DNA of 62,811 bases from an uncultured Oscillospiraceae bacterium (GCA_905197685.1 CAJJZS010000013.1:1-62811); one strand, 5' to 3'. Shown: positions 41,947 through 50,653, counted from the stretch's first letter. Program-made: numbers and translations. The notes: generated by a model not told the origin, from the sequence alone.

Positions 41947-42006
41947 TAAAGCGATAAATAAAATCACGAAGGAAATCTGACAAAAACAATAAAAGGAGGA
42001 AAGCCT

Positions 42007-43434
42007 GTGAGTATTTCAGGAGTGGACTGGGAAGAATATGCTTTTTTAGACGAAGAAGAAAAAGAGGACGAAGGAACGAAAACAACGCTTCAGTTTCAAA
42101 ACAGTACCTATGAAATTGTTTCCAAAACAGCCTATTTGCTCGGCGTGCCGAAGCGGATTTTTGAAAATGAGTACGAAGCGCCGCAGATAGAGGTTTTTGA
42201 GCGTTTGGAGCAGGATCAATCTGCGCGAATTATCCGAAATCTGTCGGTGGTGAGAACTGCCATCGAACAGAATTTTAAACTGATTAACGATAAGATGAGA
42301 GCGGAATATTGCAGTATTCTTTCAATGCCGCAGTATATTCCGTCGGAAAGTATCCGTCAGCTTAACGAGGACGGCGTTGACTTTATCAAGCGTTCCAGCA
42401 CCAAATTATATCAGCATATTATAGAGATAAACCGATTGATTTGCGACCGAATCAACAACTGCAAGCACCTGTTTCCGCTTTGGCTGAACTGGCAGTATAT
42501 CCGCGAGCTGTTTATTATGCCAAACGGATTAAAAGAGGAAGGAACAAAGGCGGCGGCAGAAACATACTATACGCATAAAAACTGCTATCCGTATCGAATG
42601 TATTTAAACTGGATTCCCGAAGAACAGGGAAATATTTTATACAATGACAAAAAGTTTGTAACACTGCTTTACCGACAGAATGACGATGTTTTTACCGAGT
42701 ACAGCAAGGTATCGGACGCGGGCAGTTATATTAAAGGGAATATTTATGAGTTTATCGAGCGCAGCGAAAAGCTGGTGATTGTGGTGGACTGCGAAAATTC
42801 CGACCCGTATAAGCTGTGCGCCACCTTAAAGAATCTGGACCGTGAATATACCAAAAAAATTCGTTCCATTATTTTGTTTGACGATGTTCACGCGGCTTCC
42901 GCATGGCACATTTTGGAGAGCTTTACCGACATTCCGGTGGAATATATCCTGATTGAGCGGGTAAAGCAGAACAAATCTCTGGTGGACATCAAACTGACGG
43001 CAAGAACCTGTCAGGAGCATTACAAAAATAATATTGATTCGTTTATTATTGTATCCAGCGATTCGGATTATTGGGGATTGATCTCCTCTTTGACAGAGGC
43101 GCGTTTTTTATTGATGATGGAGCGGGAAAACTGCGGACCGGACTTAAAGAACGCACTGCTGAATGCCGGAATTTTTTATTGCTATATTGATGATTTTTAT
43201 TCGGGAAACGCCGAAGAAATTAAGCGGAGCGCGCTGTTTGGGGAGATGCAGCGATATATTGAGCGGCATGTTTCGCTGAATGTCAACGAAATGTTTGACG
43301 ATGCTTTGAGAACAACCAGAATTGAAATGACCGAATCGGAAAAGAGTCAGTTTGCGGCGCAGTATGTAAAAACGCTGAAAATGCTGATTGAGCCAAATGG
43401 CGATTTAAAATTGGAATTTAAAAAAGGTTCTTAA
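42007..43434 (+). CDS. NYN/PIN-like domain protein with unknown N-terminal domain
   Basis: 475 residues; GTG start with AAAGGAGG upstream. About residues 255-400 look like a NYN (LabA/DUF88-type) nuclease domain: VIVVDCENSDP with the first acidic residue, VKQNKSLVDIKLTARTCQEH, and SFIIVSSDSDYWGLI with the later aspartates. NYN proteins are usually metal-dependent RNases. The first 250 residues, including an acidic N terminus and many aromatic residues, match nothing I know. Single-gene unit between the SRP RNA promoter and a small membrane protein gene. RNA target unknown. Confidence 0.7.
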   Translation: MSISGVDWEEYAFLDEEEKEDEGTKTTLQFQNSTYEIVSKTAYLLGVPKRIFENEYEAPQIEVFERLEQDQSARIIRNLSVVRTAIEQNFKLINDKMRAEYCSILSMPQYIPSESIRQLNEDGVDFIKRSSTKLYQHIIEINRLICDRINNCKHLFPLWLNWQYIRELFIMPNGLKEEGTKAAAETYYTHKNCYPYRMYLNWIPEEQGNILYNDKKFVTLLYRQNDDVFTEYSKVSDAGSYIKGNIYEFIERSEKLVIVVDCENSDPYKLCATLKNLDREYTKKIRSIILFDDVHAASAWHILESFTDIPVEYILIERVKQNKSLVDIKLTARTCQEHYKNNIDSFIIVSSDSDYWGLISSLTEARFLLMMERENCGPDLKNALLNAGIFYCYIDDFYSGNAEEIKRSALFGEMQRYIERHVSLNVNEMFDDALRTTRIEMTESEKSQFAAQYVKTLKMLIEPNGDLKLEFKKGS

Positions 43435-43530
43435 AAATCTGGCGTTTGGCAGGGGACTGTGCTATAATAAAGGAAAAACGATTGCCGAAAGCTTCGGTCG
43501 GGCATTGTTTTGAGAAAGGTGTTGGAACCG

Positions 43531-43884
43531 ATGAAAAAATCGCTCCCCTATGTTTTGCTTCTCCTGTTGGATTTTTACCTGCTGCCTGTGTGGATTCGGG
43601 ATACCGGAAGCGCAATCCTGATGCTTTTGTGCATCATTCCGATCGGCTGCTTTCTCTGTTCGGTTTTATACGGCTTTCGGCGGGGAATCGGCTTATACTA
43701 TCCGCTGTTGGTAGCTGCGCTGTTTGTGCCGTCGCTGTTTCTTTATTACAATATCAGCGCATGGGTTTATCTGGTAGTCTACGGAATTCTTGCCTTTTTA
43801 GGGGAGGCGTTGGGCAGCTTTCTCAGCGCAAAGAGAAAAGAACAACAGACCTCTTTTGCCAAAACAACGGATAAAAACAGATAA
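43531..43884 (+). CDS. Small four-helix membrane protein, function unknown
   Basis: 117 residues, about four hydrophobic helices (SLPYVLLLLLDFYLLPVWI, AILMLLCIIPIGCFLCSVL, LLVAALFVPSLFLYYNI, LVVYGILAFLGEALGSFL) and a basic tail. Start at 43531 follows AAAGGTG by nine bases. I do not recognise the family. Ends at a shared terminator. Confidence 0.75.
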   Translation: MKKSLPYVLLLLLDFYLLPVWIRDTGSAILMLLCIIPIGCFLCSVLYGFRRGIGLYYPLLVAALFVPSLFLYYNISAWVYLVVYGILAFLGEALGSFLSAKRKEQQTSFAKTTDKNR

Positions 43885-43919
43885 AAAAAGTTCCTGTATT
43901 TTTTATACAGGAACTTTTT
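43885..43919. terminator. Bidirectional terminator
   Basis: Fifteen-bp perfect stem AAAAAGTTCCTGTAT / ATACAGGAACTTTTT around TTTTT between convergent genes. Confidence 0.93.
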
Positions 43920-43922
43920 GCA

Positions 43923-45332
43923 TTATAGCAGATGGCGCACCGGAAGAATCAGGACACGCAGTACGGTGTAAACAGCATTTTTTAAAAATCCGGTTTTCGG
44001 CGGATGATACTGTTTGCCGGCAATCTCCTGTCCGTTTGGCAAAACATGGTTGCTGTACTGCATCATCTGTTCTGCCTGACAGCGGAGCTGCGCATTTAAT
44101 TCGGGGCAGTCAATCAAAAGCATCATTTCGGTGTCCAAGTATGCGCTGCGCATATCCAGATTAAACGAGCCGACAACGCTGAGATGATTGTCAATCAGCA
44201 TGGTTTTGGTGTGAGAAGAGTGTTCCTTGTACAGTTCAAAAATTTCCGAACCGGTTTTCAGAATCTTCTTCTTTTGATTGAGGTAATCCGAACAACCCCA
44301 GGGATTTGCTCCGTTTTCCAAAGCGTTGGTAATCATTTGAACGGATTTTCCGCTTTCGGTAATCTCGGAAAGCGCTTGATACATTTCCCGATTGCAGATG
44401 ATGTACGGAGTTTGAATGATAATTTCTTCGCCGTTTTGCATCAGCTGTTGCAGGGAGTACCAAAGCAGCGGTTCTTTATTTTGCGGGCGCTGCGGATTGC
44501 TCAGCAGAGATACGCTGTTTGCGGGAATCGTTTCTGCTTCCCAGTCTGTCGGAGTAAAGGCTTCGGGGAAGCGCTGCTGCATCTGTTGATAGTGGGTGTC
44601 CAACCGGGAAAAGACGGTGTTTTTCTTTTCTTCGCTCAAAGAGGAGGTGAGCTGTTTGCAGCAGGGAAGCGACCAAACAGACTCGAAGTAGGAGCGCAGC
44701 TGAAGGAAGGACTGTCCCTTGCCGTTTTGGGTTTCCCATACCAAAATTTCGCGGTCGATATTGGATTTTTCCGAGTAATCCCCGAGAAATAAATCATTGG
44801 TGTTTCTGCCGCCCAACAGATAGGCGCAATCGTCGGCAATCACATATTTGTCGTGCATCCGATAGTTCAGCCGCCAGGGTTTGAGCAGATTGATGGGATT
44901 ATACAGCTTTGCCTGCACATTTGGCATCGAGATTAACGCCTTTAAGACAGGGCTGTGGCTGAGGTTTAAGCTGCCGTCCATACCGTCAATTAAAATCCGA
45001 ACTTCAACCCCGCGGTCTGCCGCAGCCTTTACGGCAGACAAAAAGTCGGTACCGCTGTTATCGTCGCTGAAAGCGAAGGTGGTGATAACAAGATTTTTTT
45101 GCGCGGATTCCACCAGGCGCAGCCGCCAGAGCAGAGCGTCCTTGTTATTGTCGATACTGCGAACCTGTTCGGGGGCAGAGTCGGTGAAAGAAACGGAAGG
45201 GGAAATCGAAGCGAGGTAATCGGAATCAATCTTTTTATGAAACAGGGGGATGATGATACAGCTGACAAGCCATACGGCAAGAAGACCCCACAGGAAAAAA
45301 ACAAGAAAGCGTTTAAGAAAAGATTTGCTCAT
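43923..45332 (-). CDS. Phospholipase D/cardiolipin synthase-like protein
   Basis: 469 residues. One N-terminal membrane helix (about 8-30), then two HKD motifs: MHDKYVIADD (H160, K162, D167) with GGRN after it, and SHTKTMLIDN with GSFNLD. This is the PLD superfamily that includes cardiolipin synthases. It lacks the two N-terminal helices of classical Cls. Last of four minus-strand lipid genes after PgsA-, PlsY- and UgtP-like proteins, so cardiolipin or glycolipid transphosphatidylation is a reasonable role. GGAGG before the ATG. Confidence 0.88.
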   Translation of the reverse strand: MSKSFLKRFLVFFLWGLLAVWLVSCIIIPLFHKKIDSDYLASISPSVSFTDSAPEQVRSIDNNKDALLWRLRLVESAQKNLVITTFAFSDDNSGTDFLSAVKAAADRGVEVRILIDGMDGSLNLSHSPVLKALISMPNVQAKLYNPINLLKPWRLNYRMHDKYVIADDCAYLLGGRNTNDLFLGDYSEKSNIDREILVWETQNGKGQSFLQLRSYFESVWSLPCCKQLTSSLSEEKKNTVFSRLDTHYQQMQQRFPEAFTPTDWEAETIPANSVSLLSNPQRPQNKEPLLWYSLQQLMQNGEEIIIQTPYIICNREMYQALSEITESGKSVQMITNALENGANPWGCSDYLNQKKKILKTGSEIFELYKEHSSHTKTMLIDNHLSVVGSFNLDMRSAYLDTEMMLLIDCPELNAQLRCQAEQMMQYSNHVLPNGQEIAGKQYHPPKTGFLKNAVYTVLRVLILPVRHLL

Positions 45333-45371
45333 AATGATTCCTCCGAAAAAGAAGCCCGATAAGGGGGAGTT

Positions 45372-46508
45372 CTAACAGCACGTTTTTGGTAAAGCCCCTT
45401 CGCAGCAGCCGGATTCAATCAGGCTGCAAATGCGGTCGGCAGAATGTAAACAGACAGTGGATTGCTGGCGGCGGCGAAGCTGTTCGGCTTGTTGTGGGTC
45501 AAGCAGCTGTTCCACAGCGGGAATCAGTTCCTTTTTTAAGGAATAAACCGCAATGCTCATTCCGTGAGAAGAAAAATATTTCATGTTGCGGCTTTCACAG
45601 CCGGGAATGGGCGAGATGTGAATCAGCGGCGAGCCGGATACAGCGGCTTCGGTGGAGGAAAGTCCGCCCGGTTTGGAAACAACCAGGTCGCAGGCTTTCA
45701 TATAATCTGCCATCTGTGTGGTGCTGAGAACAAGGTGAATATTCTTTTGATAGGTTTTGTTGAGTTTATCGTACAGTTTGCGGTTGCTTCCGCAGATTAC
45801 AATCAGTTCGACCGGGGTTCCCTGAAAATGTCGGGAAAGAATCGAGATGACTTTCACTAATTTTCCCGCTCCCATACTTCCGCCGGACACCATACAGTAT
45901 CTTTTTTGCGGGTCTAACCCCAGGTTTTGGAGCGCTTCTGCCCTGGAGGGCGCATCCTCAAAGGAGCGGCGCACCGGAATACCCAGAGGGTGCAAACGCT
46001 CTTCGGGGATTCCGTAGCGGGTAAATTCCGGTTTTAAATCCTGCGCGGGTATGATGCAGCAGTCGCAGTCTACCTCTTCGGTAAAGGGAATACAGGTGTA
46101 GTCGGTAGCAATCAGCACTGTTTTTGGAAGTTCGATTCCCTGCTCCTTCATCGCGGTTAAAATTTGTCCGGGGAAGATATGCGACATGATAATGACATCA
46201 AACCGCCGATTTTTTAACAGGTCAAGAATCGGCGGAATCATTTTTTTATTGAGATAATACACCGGCGAGTGGGTGGGCAAGCGTCGGACAACATTTCCCA
46301 GGAAATAAATAAAGCCAAACGCTGCGGGAATTTTTTGCACCAGTTTAATGTACCCCTGATTGACAAATCGGTCCACATGGTTTTGGGTCAGAGTATAGGG
46401 GTCCGCCACCTCAACGTGGTGTCCCCGTCGAATCAGTTCTTCCCGAATGGCAGCCGCAGCGGAGTTATGCCCTCCGCCCGTTCCGCATGATAAAATTAAC
46501 GCATCCAT
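45372..46508 (-). CDS. Diacylglycerol glycosyltransferase-like protein (UgtP/MGDG synthase family)
   Basis: 378 residues, GT-B fold. The N-terminal MGDG-synthase domain starts LILSCGTGGGHNSAAAAI; the C-terminal GT28 domain holds MVSGGSMGAGK and the donor-site segment VVSKPGGLSSTEAAVSG. Family members add sugars to diacylglycerol to make membrane glycolipids. The ATG at 46508 overlaps the end of the PlsY-like gene by 13 bases; its ribosome site is weak, so translation is probably coupled. Confidence 0.88.
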   Translation of the reverse strand: MDALILSCGTGGGHNSAAAAIREELIRRGHHVEVADPYTLTQNHVDRFVNQGYIKLVQKIPAAFGFIYFLGNVVRRLPTHSPVYYLNKKMIPPILDLLKNRRFDVIIMSHIFPGQILTAMKEQGIELPKTVLIATDYTCIPFTEEVDCDCCIIPAQDLKPEFTRYGIPEERLHPLGIPVRRSFEDAPSRAEALQNLGLDPQKRYCMVSGGSMGAGKLVKVISILSRHFQGTPVELIVICGSNRKLYDKLNKTYQKNIHLVLSTTQMADYMKACDLVVSKPGGLSSTEAAVSGSPLIHISPIPGCESRNMKYFSSHGMSIAVYSLKKELIPAVEQLLDPQQAEQLRRRQQSTVCLHSADRICSLIESGCCEGALPKTCC

Positions 46509-47107
46509 AACAGATTGATTTTACACCTCTCTTTTGTTTCTTTGCTTTGTACCATTCGCAGCACAACCCCGAACAGAATCAGCAGAAATCCCAGCTGTAC
46601 CGAAAAGCCGATATCGGCAAAGCAAAGGGAAACAGCGCAGGAGATATAGGTAACAACGGTTCTGTAAAAATGCGGGGAGATGCGAAGTACAACAGAGAAA
46701 AAGATAAAGAAGAAAGCGAGGGTGAGTACCGGAACGGGATTTGGCAGCAGCGCAAGCAGACAGCCGAAGGTGGTTGCAATCCCCTTGCCTCCCTGAAAAC
46801 GGGAAAAGCACGGGAAGATATGCCCGATAACCGGAGCGGCAAGAACAAGGCTGAATCCGAGAACAGAGGGGGAATCGACATTTCTCAGAAAGAGCCAAAC
46901 CGGGAGAAATCCTTTGCCCAGGTCGCCGACAAGGGTGCAGACCCCACAGAGAAATCCACCCTGCAAAAAGGCGTTTGCCGTTCCGGGATTGCCGTCAACC
47001 GTGTTTTGGGTAATGTCTTTGCGGCAAAACAATCTGCCGAACAAGCGGGCAAACAGGATGCTTCCGCAAAAATACCCGAACAGAGCGAAGAACAGTTCTT
47101 TCAGCAT
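46496..47107 (-). CDS. PlsY-like glycerol-3-phosphate acyltransferase
   Basis: 203 residues, about five membrane helices, PlsY family, normally acylating glycerol-3-phosphate with acyl-phosphate. Conserved segments are altered but visible: GYFCGSILFARL, DGNPGTANAFLQGG in place of the usual GSGNxGATN, and SRFQGGKGIATTFG. It may be a diverged paralogue; a housekeeping PlsY could exist elsewhere. Start at 47107 after GGTGAG; in-frame sequence farther upstream lies inside the pgsA-like gene. Confidence 0.82.
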   Translation of the reverse strand: MLKELFFALFGYFCGSILFARLFGRLFCRKDITQNTVDGNPGTANAFLQGGFLCGVCTLVGDLGKGFLPVWLFLRNVDSPSVLGFSLVLAAPVIGHIFPCFSRFQGGKGIATTFGCLLALLPNPVPVLTLAFFFIFFSVVLRISPHFYRTVVTYISCAVSLCFADIGFSVQLGFLLILFGVVLRMVQSKETKERCKINLLWMR

Positions 47108-47166
47108 ATACTCACCAACTTTCCAAAAGGTAAATTTATAAAATAAAATTACAAACAGGATAAAAA

Positions 47167-47760
47167 TTACCGGGCAGCTTTTGCCTCTTTGAGCAGTTTG
47201 ATGTTGCGAATCAGGTATAAAACCAGAGAAAGGGACATCATGCCGACACACAGCGCAATCAGAAGATTGGAGAACAGCGGCGGGATTTGGTACCAGATTA
47301 CATGGATAATCATCGTTGCATACAAAAGTCCGGTTGTTACCTTTCCGTGCCAAACCGCTCCGTAAACCTGCTTTGTTTTTTTGATGATGATTAAGCCGGT
47401 TACTGCCGCGATGGTTTCCTTTACCACAAGCAGAATCAGAGGAATCATCATAAACGGGAAGGCGGTCATCAAACAAAACAGCATCGCGCCCTGTGTCAGT
47501 TTATCGGCAACCGGGTCAAGCATTTTGCCAAGATCGCTGATCATATGAAAATGCCTTGCGATAAATCCGTCTACAATATCGGTAAGTCCCGAAAGAATCA
47601 GCACAAAAGCGGTCCAGCCGTATTCCCGACGAAAGCAGTAAAGCCAGATAAACACCGGAATCAAAGCCAGCCGAAAGGCAGAAAGCAGATTGGGAACGGT
47701 AAAAATTTTGTGTTGATACGGATTTTGAGCGTTGACAGAAGAATCGTTGGATGCGGACAT
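47167..47760 (-). CDS. CDP-alcohol phosphatidyltransferase (PgsA-like)
   Basis: 197 residues, several membrane helices. The family motif D-x2-DG-x2-AR-x8-G-x3-D-x3-D is complete, from DIVDGFIARHF through GKMLDPVADK. The start region FTVPNLLSAFRLALIP is typical of phosphatidylglycerophosphate synthase. Converts CDP-diacylglycerol and an alcohol phosphate to a phospholipid. Start at 47760, nine bases after GTGAGG. First lipid gene after the sensor kinase. Confidence 0.9.
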   Translation of the reverse strand: MSASNDSSVNAQNPYQHKIFTVPNLLSAFRLALIPVFIWLYCFRREYGWTAFVLILSGLTDIVDGFIARHFHMISDLGKMLDPVADKLTQGAMLFCLMTAFPFMMIPLILLVVKETIAAVTGLIIIKKTKQVYGAVWHGKVTTGLLYATMIIHVIWYQIPPLFSNLLIALCVGMMSLSLVLYLIRNIKLLKEAKAAR

Positions 47761-47809
47761 CAGTAAAAACCTCACTTTCTGAAAATAAACCGCCGGGATT
47801 GAAGTCCCG

Positions 47810-47864
47810 ATGATACTGACAGGATACGACAAAAATGACAACTCAACCTCAACAGAAGGTCAAC
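47810..47864 (-). promoter_or_regulatory. Response-regulator box B and promoter before pgsA-like gene
   Basis: Minus strand GTTGAC (47864-47859), GTTGAG (47853-47848), GTTGTC (47842-47837), start-to-start 11 bases. A -10-like TATCAT lies at 47815-47810, placing the last repeat over the -35 position. Same arrangement as box A at 49706-49733. Confidence 0.65.
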
Positions 47865-47900
47865 AATTCTTGATAATTTTTGTAATTTTATAAATTTATA

Positions 47901-48947
47901 TTACGATTTGTAATTTTTAACATCGCCCAGCGGGAGAGAAACGGTAAATTTGCTGCCCTTTTCCGGTTGACTTTGTACCGTAATTTCTCCCTTGCAGGAA
48001 TCCAGAATCTGTTTTACCAAAGCCAGCCCCAAGCCGTTTCCTTCTTCCTGATGGGAGCTGTCGGTCTGGTAAAACTTGTCAAAGATGTGTTTTTGTTCCT
48101 CATAGGAGATGCCCGAACCGTTGTCTTCAATCGTAAACAGGATTTTGTTATCTTTGGGATACATTCTCATGCGAATCCAACCGCCCTGCGGGTCAAATTT
48201 TATGGCGTTGCTGATTAAGTTGTTCCAAACATGAATCAGCAAACCCTCGTTTCCGGTAAAAAAGGTTTCCTGCAAATCGACGTCGAAGTTAATCTCTTTT
48301 TCGGTCCATTTCGGTTCAAGCATGACAATCGACTGCCGCACCTGCTCGTCCAGACGAAATCGGGTCGGCTTTGTCTGGATTGCCTGATTGTCCACCTTGG
48401 ACAACAGCAGAATATTTCCCACCAGTTCGGACAGACGCTTGGTGTTCAGCAAAATCTTGTCAATGTATTCCCGCTGTTCCGGGCAATCCTGAGGAATCCC
48501 CTGCATCAGCATGGCGTATCCTTCAATGGCATTCAGCGGCGTTTTAAATTCGTGGGATACGTTGGATACAAAGTCGGTCTGCAAAATTTCGGTTGCGCTC
48601 AGCTCCTGCGCCATCAGGTTAAAGTTGTGGTAAATATCCTGAATTTCGCAGACTTTGCTTTTGGTTTGAAGCCGCACGCTGAAATCTCCCTGAGCCACCC
48701 GGCTCATCGCCTGACTTAATTTAGTGATGGGGGAGAAAAATTTTTGGCTGATAAAGGTGGTAATTACGCCGCCTAAAATAATACTGCACAAAATCACACC
48801 GATATAATTGGGTAAAATAATGGAGGCATGGAACAGACAGTTCAGCAGAAAAACAAGCAGTGAAGAAAGCACGGTAGTAAACAGCAAAACCGCGACCACA
48901 AGCAGGGTAAAATACAGCCGGATATTAAATCGAAATTTATTTTTCAT
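47901..48947 (-). CDS. Sensor histidine kinase
   Basis: 348 residues. Two N-terminal membrane helices (about 10-32 and 40-65) with almost no extracellular loop, HAMP linker, HisKA with phosphorylated His in SHEFKTPLNAIEGY, and an ATPase domain with NLISNAIKF, IEDNGSGIS and GNGLGLALVK. The short outer loop suggests an intramembrane or membrane-stress signal. AAGGTGG before the ATG; overlaps the regulator gene by 11 bases. Confidence 0.95.
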   Translation of the reverse strand: MKNKFRFNIRLYFTLLVVAVLLFTTVLSSLLVFLLNCLFHASIILPNYIGVILCSIILGGVITTFISQKFFSPITKLSQAMSRVAQGDFSVRLQTKSKVCEIQDIYHNFNLMAQELSATEILQTDFVSNVSHEFKTPLNAIEGYAMLMQGIPQDCPEQREYIDKILLNTKRLSELVGNILLLSKVDNQAIQTKPTRFRLDEQVRQSIVMLEPKWTEKEINFDVDLQETFFTGNEGLLIHVWNNLISNAIKFDPQGGWIRMRMYPKDNKILFTIEDNGSGISYEEQKHIFDKFYQTDSSHQEEGNGLGLALVKQILDSCKGEITVQSQPEKGSKFTVSLPLGDVKNYKS

Positions 48948-49617
48948 GGCTTTTTACCACCTTATAGCCGACTCCGCGCATGGTGACAATGGAAAAATCG
49001 GGGTTGTCGCGGAAGCGCTCCCGCAGCCTTCCGATGTGAACGTCAACGGTGTGCGGGTCGGTTTCGGAATCATATCCCCAAATATCGTCCATTAACTGTT
49101 GGCGGGTAAAGATGCGTCCGGGGAAGGAAATCATCTTGTACAGCAGCATAAATTCTTTCTGAGGCAGCACCATGCTTTTCCCGCCCGAGGTGACGGTGAG
49201 CGAGTCACATTCCAAAACGGTATCGCCGATTACCTGCCGCCGCTCGTTAATCATCTGGGAACGGCGGAGCAGCGCGCCCACCCGCAGCACCATTTCGTTG
49301 ACATTGACAGGTTTTACCATGTAATCGTCCGTCCCGGAAAGAAACCCTAAGCGCATATCGTCAAAGGCGTCCTTTGCGGTAATCATCAAAACGGGGGTGG
49401 TAATGCCCGCATCGCGCAGCGAACGCACCAGCTCGTACCCGTCCATCACCGGCATCATAATATCGGAGATAATCAAATCATAATATTCACGGTCAATCGC
49501 GTCCAGCGCCTGCTGTCCGTTTGCCGCTTGGCTGACGGTGTACCCGTTTTTCACCAGAACACGCTCAAACAGGCTGCGAAGCTCCTTATCATCTTCCACA
49601 ATTAAAATACGAAACAC
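48937..49617 (-). CDS. OmpR/PhoB-family response regulator
   Basis: 226 residues. Receiver domain with phospho-acceptor Asp52 in LIISDIMMP, acidic pair VEDD, and Thr/Lys switch residues (MITAKDA, MVKPVNV). C-terminal winged-helix DNA-binding domain ending VTMRGVGYKVVK. GTG start eight bases after GAGGAGG. Members bind tandem direct repeats with about 11-bp spacing; two such triple repeats are found upstream of this gene and of the lipid operon. Confidence 0.96.
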   Translation of the reverse strand: MFRILIVEDDKELRSLFERVLVKNGYTVSQAANGQQALDAIDREYYDLIISDIMMPVMDGYELVRSLRDAGITTPVLMITAKDAFDDMRLGFLSGTDDYMVKPVNVNEMVLRVGALLRRSQMINERRQVIGDTVLECDSLTVTSGGKSMVLPQKEFMLLYKMISFPGRIFTRQQLMDDIWGYDSETDPHTVDVHIGRLRERFRDNPDFSIVTMRGVGYKVVKSHEK

Positions 49618-49684
49618 ACAAAATTCCTCCTCGGTAAAGGGAATCGCAGATGAAATATTCTCTGATGTTATAAGATATTTTCTG

Positions 49685-49733
49685 ATTATATCTTACTCCG
49701 CCTTTGTCAACCGTGGCTCAACTGAATGTCAAC
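49685..49733 (-). promoter_or_regulatory. Response-regulator box A and promoter of the two-component operon
   Basis: Minus strand GTTGAC (49733-49728), GTTGAG (49722-49717), GTTGAC (49711-49706), exact 11-base period; TATAAT at 49690-49685. With a 17-base spacer the -35 would fall on the last repeat, as for class II activation by OmpR/PhoB proteins. Confidence 0.7.
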
Positions 49734-49822
49734 AAATGTTGAAAAACAAAAAATACAATCCCATTATACCATAAAAAGTCAAAAAGAAACAGATGTAAAA
49801 TCATAAAATTATCTTCGCTCTC

Positions 49823-49851
49823 TTGACAAAGCAACAGAAAAAGAGTATGTT
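49823..49851 (+). promoter_or_regulatory. Promoter of the thiamine operon
   Basis: TTGACA (49823-49828), 17 bases, TATGTT (49846-49851), 45 bases before the riboswitch. Confidence 0.8.
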
Positions 49852-49894
49852 AAAAAAGAACTTTGCCGGAAACATTCCGCAATGTTCCAAAATA

Positions 49895-49985
49895 AAAAAA
49901 GGGGAGCTTGTGAAGCAGGCTGAGAGGAAGTCATCTAACTTCGACCCATTGACCTGATTTGGGTAATGCCAACGTAGGGATTGAT
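49895..49985 (+). promoter_or_regulatory. TPP riboswitch
   Basis: All conserved parts of the THI element are present in order: GGGGAGCTTG, GGCTGAGAGGAAG, CGACCCATTGACCTGATTTGGGTAATGCCAACGTAGGGA split as CGACCC, GACCTGAT, GGGTAATGCCA and CGTAGGGA. It binds thiamine pyrophosphate and, through the terminator that follows, should shut off thiW-thiM-thiE-thiD-thiC. Confidence 0.97.
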
Positions 49986-50005
49986 TTTTTCAGTTTGTGA
50001 AAGAA

Positions 50006-50037
50006 AGCAGATACGTTGCCGGCGTATCTGCTTTTTT
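50006..50037 (+). terminator. Expression-platform terminator of the TPP riboswitch
   Basis: Stem AGCAGATACG / CGTATCTGCT with a seven-base loop, then TTTTTG. Confidence 0.9.
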
Positions 50038-50120
50038 GTTTTTATCAAAACATCCGGAAAGAAAACAATTTCCTGTTTTGCCAAAAGGTCGCCCCTTTTC
50101 AGTGAAGGAGATAGGTAAAA

Positions 50121-50636
50121 ATGAAACGTTCTCAAGTACGAAAATTAACGATTGCCGGTGTTCTGGCAGCGGTGGCTGTGGTGGGCAGCACTTTTTCTAT
50201 TCCGATTTTCGGGGCAAAGTGCGCGCCGGTGCAGCATATGGTCAATATTATCTGCGCGGTCTTTTTGGGACCGTGGTACGGGGTGGGCGTTGCCTTTTGC
50301 GCAAGCCTGTTCCGTAATTTGCTGGGTCTGGGCAGTTTGATGGCGTTTCCGGGCAGTATGTTCGGCGCGCTGCTGTGCGGCATGGTTTATCGGAAAATGC
50401 CGAAAATTTTGCCTGCCTGTATCGCAGAGGTGTTTGGAACCTCCGTTTTGGGCGGACTGTGCGCTTATCCGGTTGCTGTTCTTTTTATGGGACAAAGCGC
50501 GGGAGAGATTGCGTTTTACGCTTACATCGTTCCGTTCTTTGTTTCAACGGCAGGGGGCGCGGTGCTTGCGGGAGCGGCTTTGATGATGCTGCAACGCAGC
50601 GGCGCATTGGAAATGCTCAAAAGAAAATATTGTTAA
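50121..50636 (+). CDS. thiW: ThiW, ECF-type transporter S component for thiazole precursor
   Basis: 171 residues, about five or six membrane helices. The ThiW signatures KCAPVQHMVNIICAVFLGPWYG and LLGLGSLMAFPGSMFGALL-like segments are present. Predicted to capture hydroxyethylthiazole and use shared ECF energising subunits, not encoded here. Neighbour thiM phosphorylates the same thiazole. GAAGGAGA before the ATG. Confidence 0.92.
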   Translation: MKRSQVRKLTIAGVLAAVAVVGSTFSIPIFGAKCAPVQHMVNIICAVFLGPWYGVGVAFCASLFRNLLGLGSLMAFPGSMFGALLCGMVYRKMPKILPACIAEVFGTSVLGGLCAYPVAVLFMGQSAGEIAFYAYIVPFFVSTAGGAVLAGAALMMLQRSGALEMLKRKYC

Positions 50637-50653
50637 CAGGGGAATGAACAACA

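Noticed and set aside
46547..47146. Plus-strand ORF of 199 residues, Lys/Glu-rich
   Set aside because: Reverse complement of the hydrophobic PlsY-like gene; composition is what antisense of membrane codons yields.
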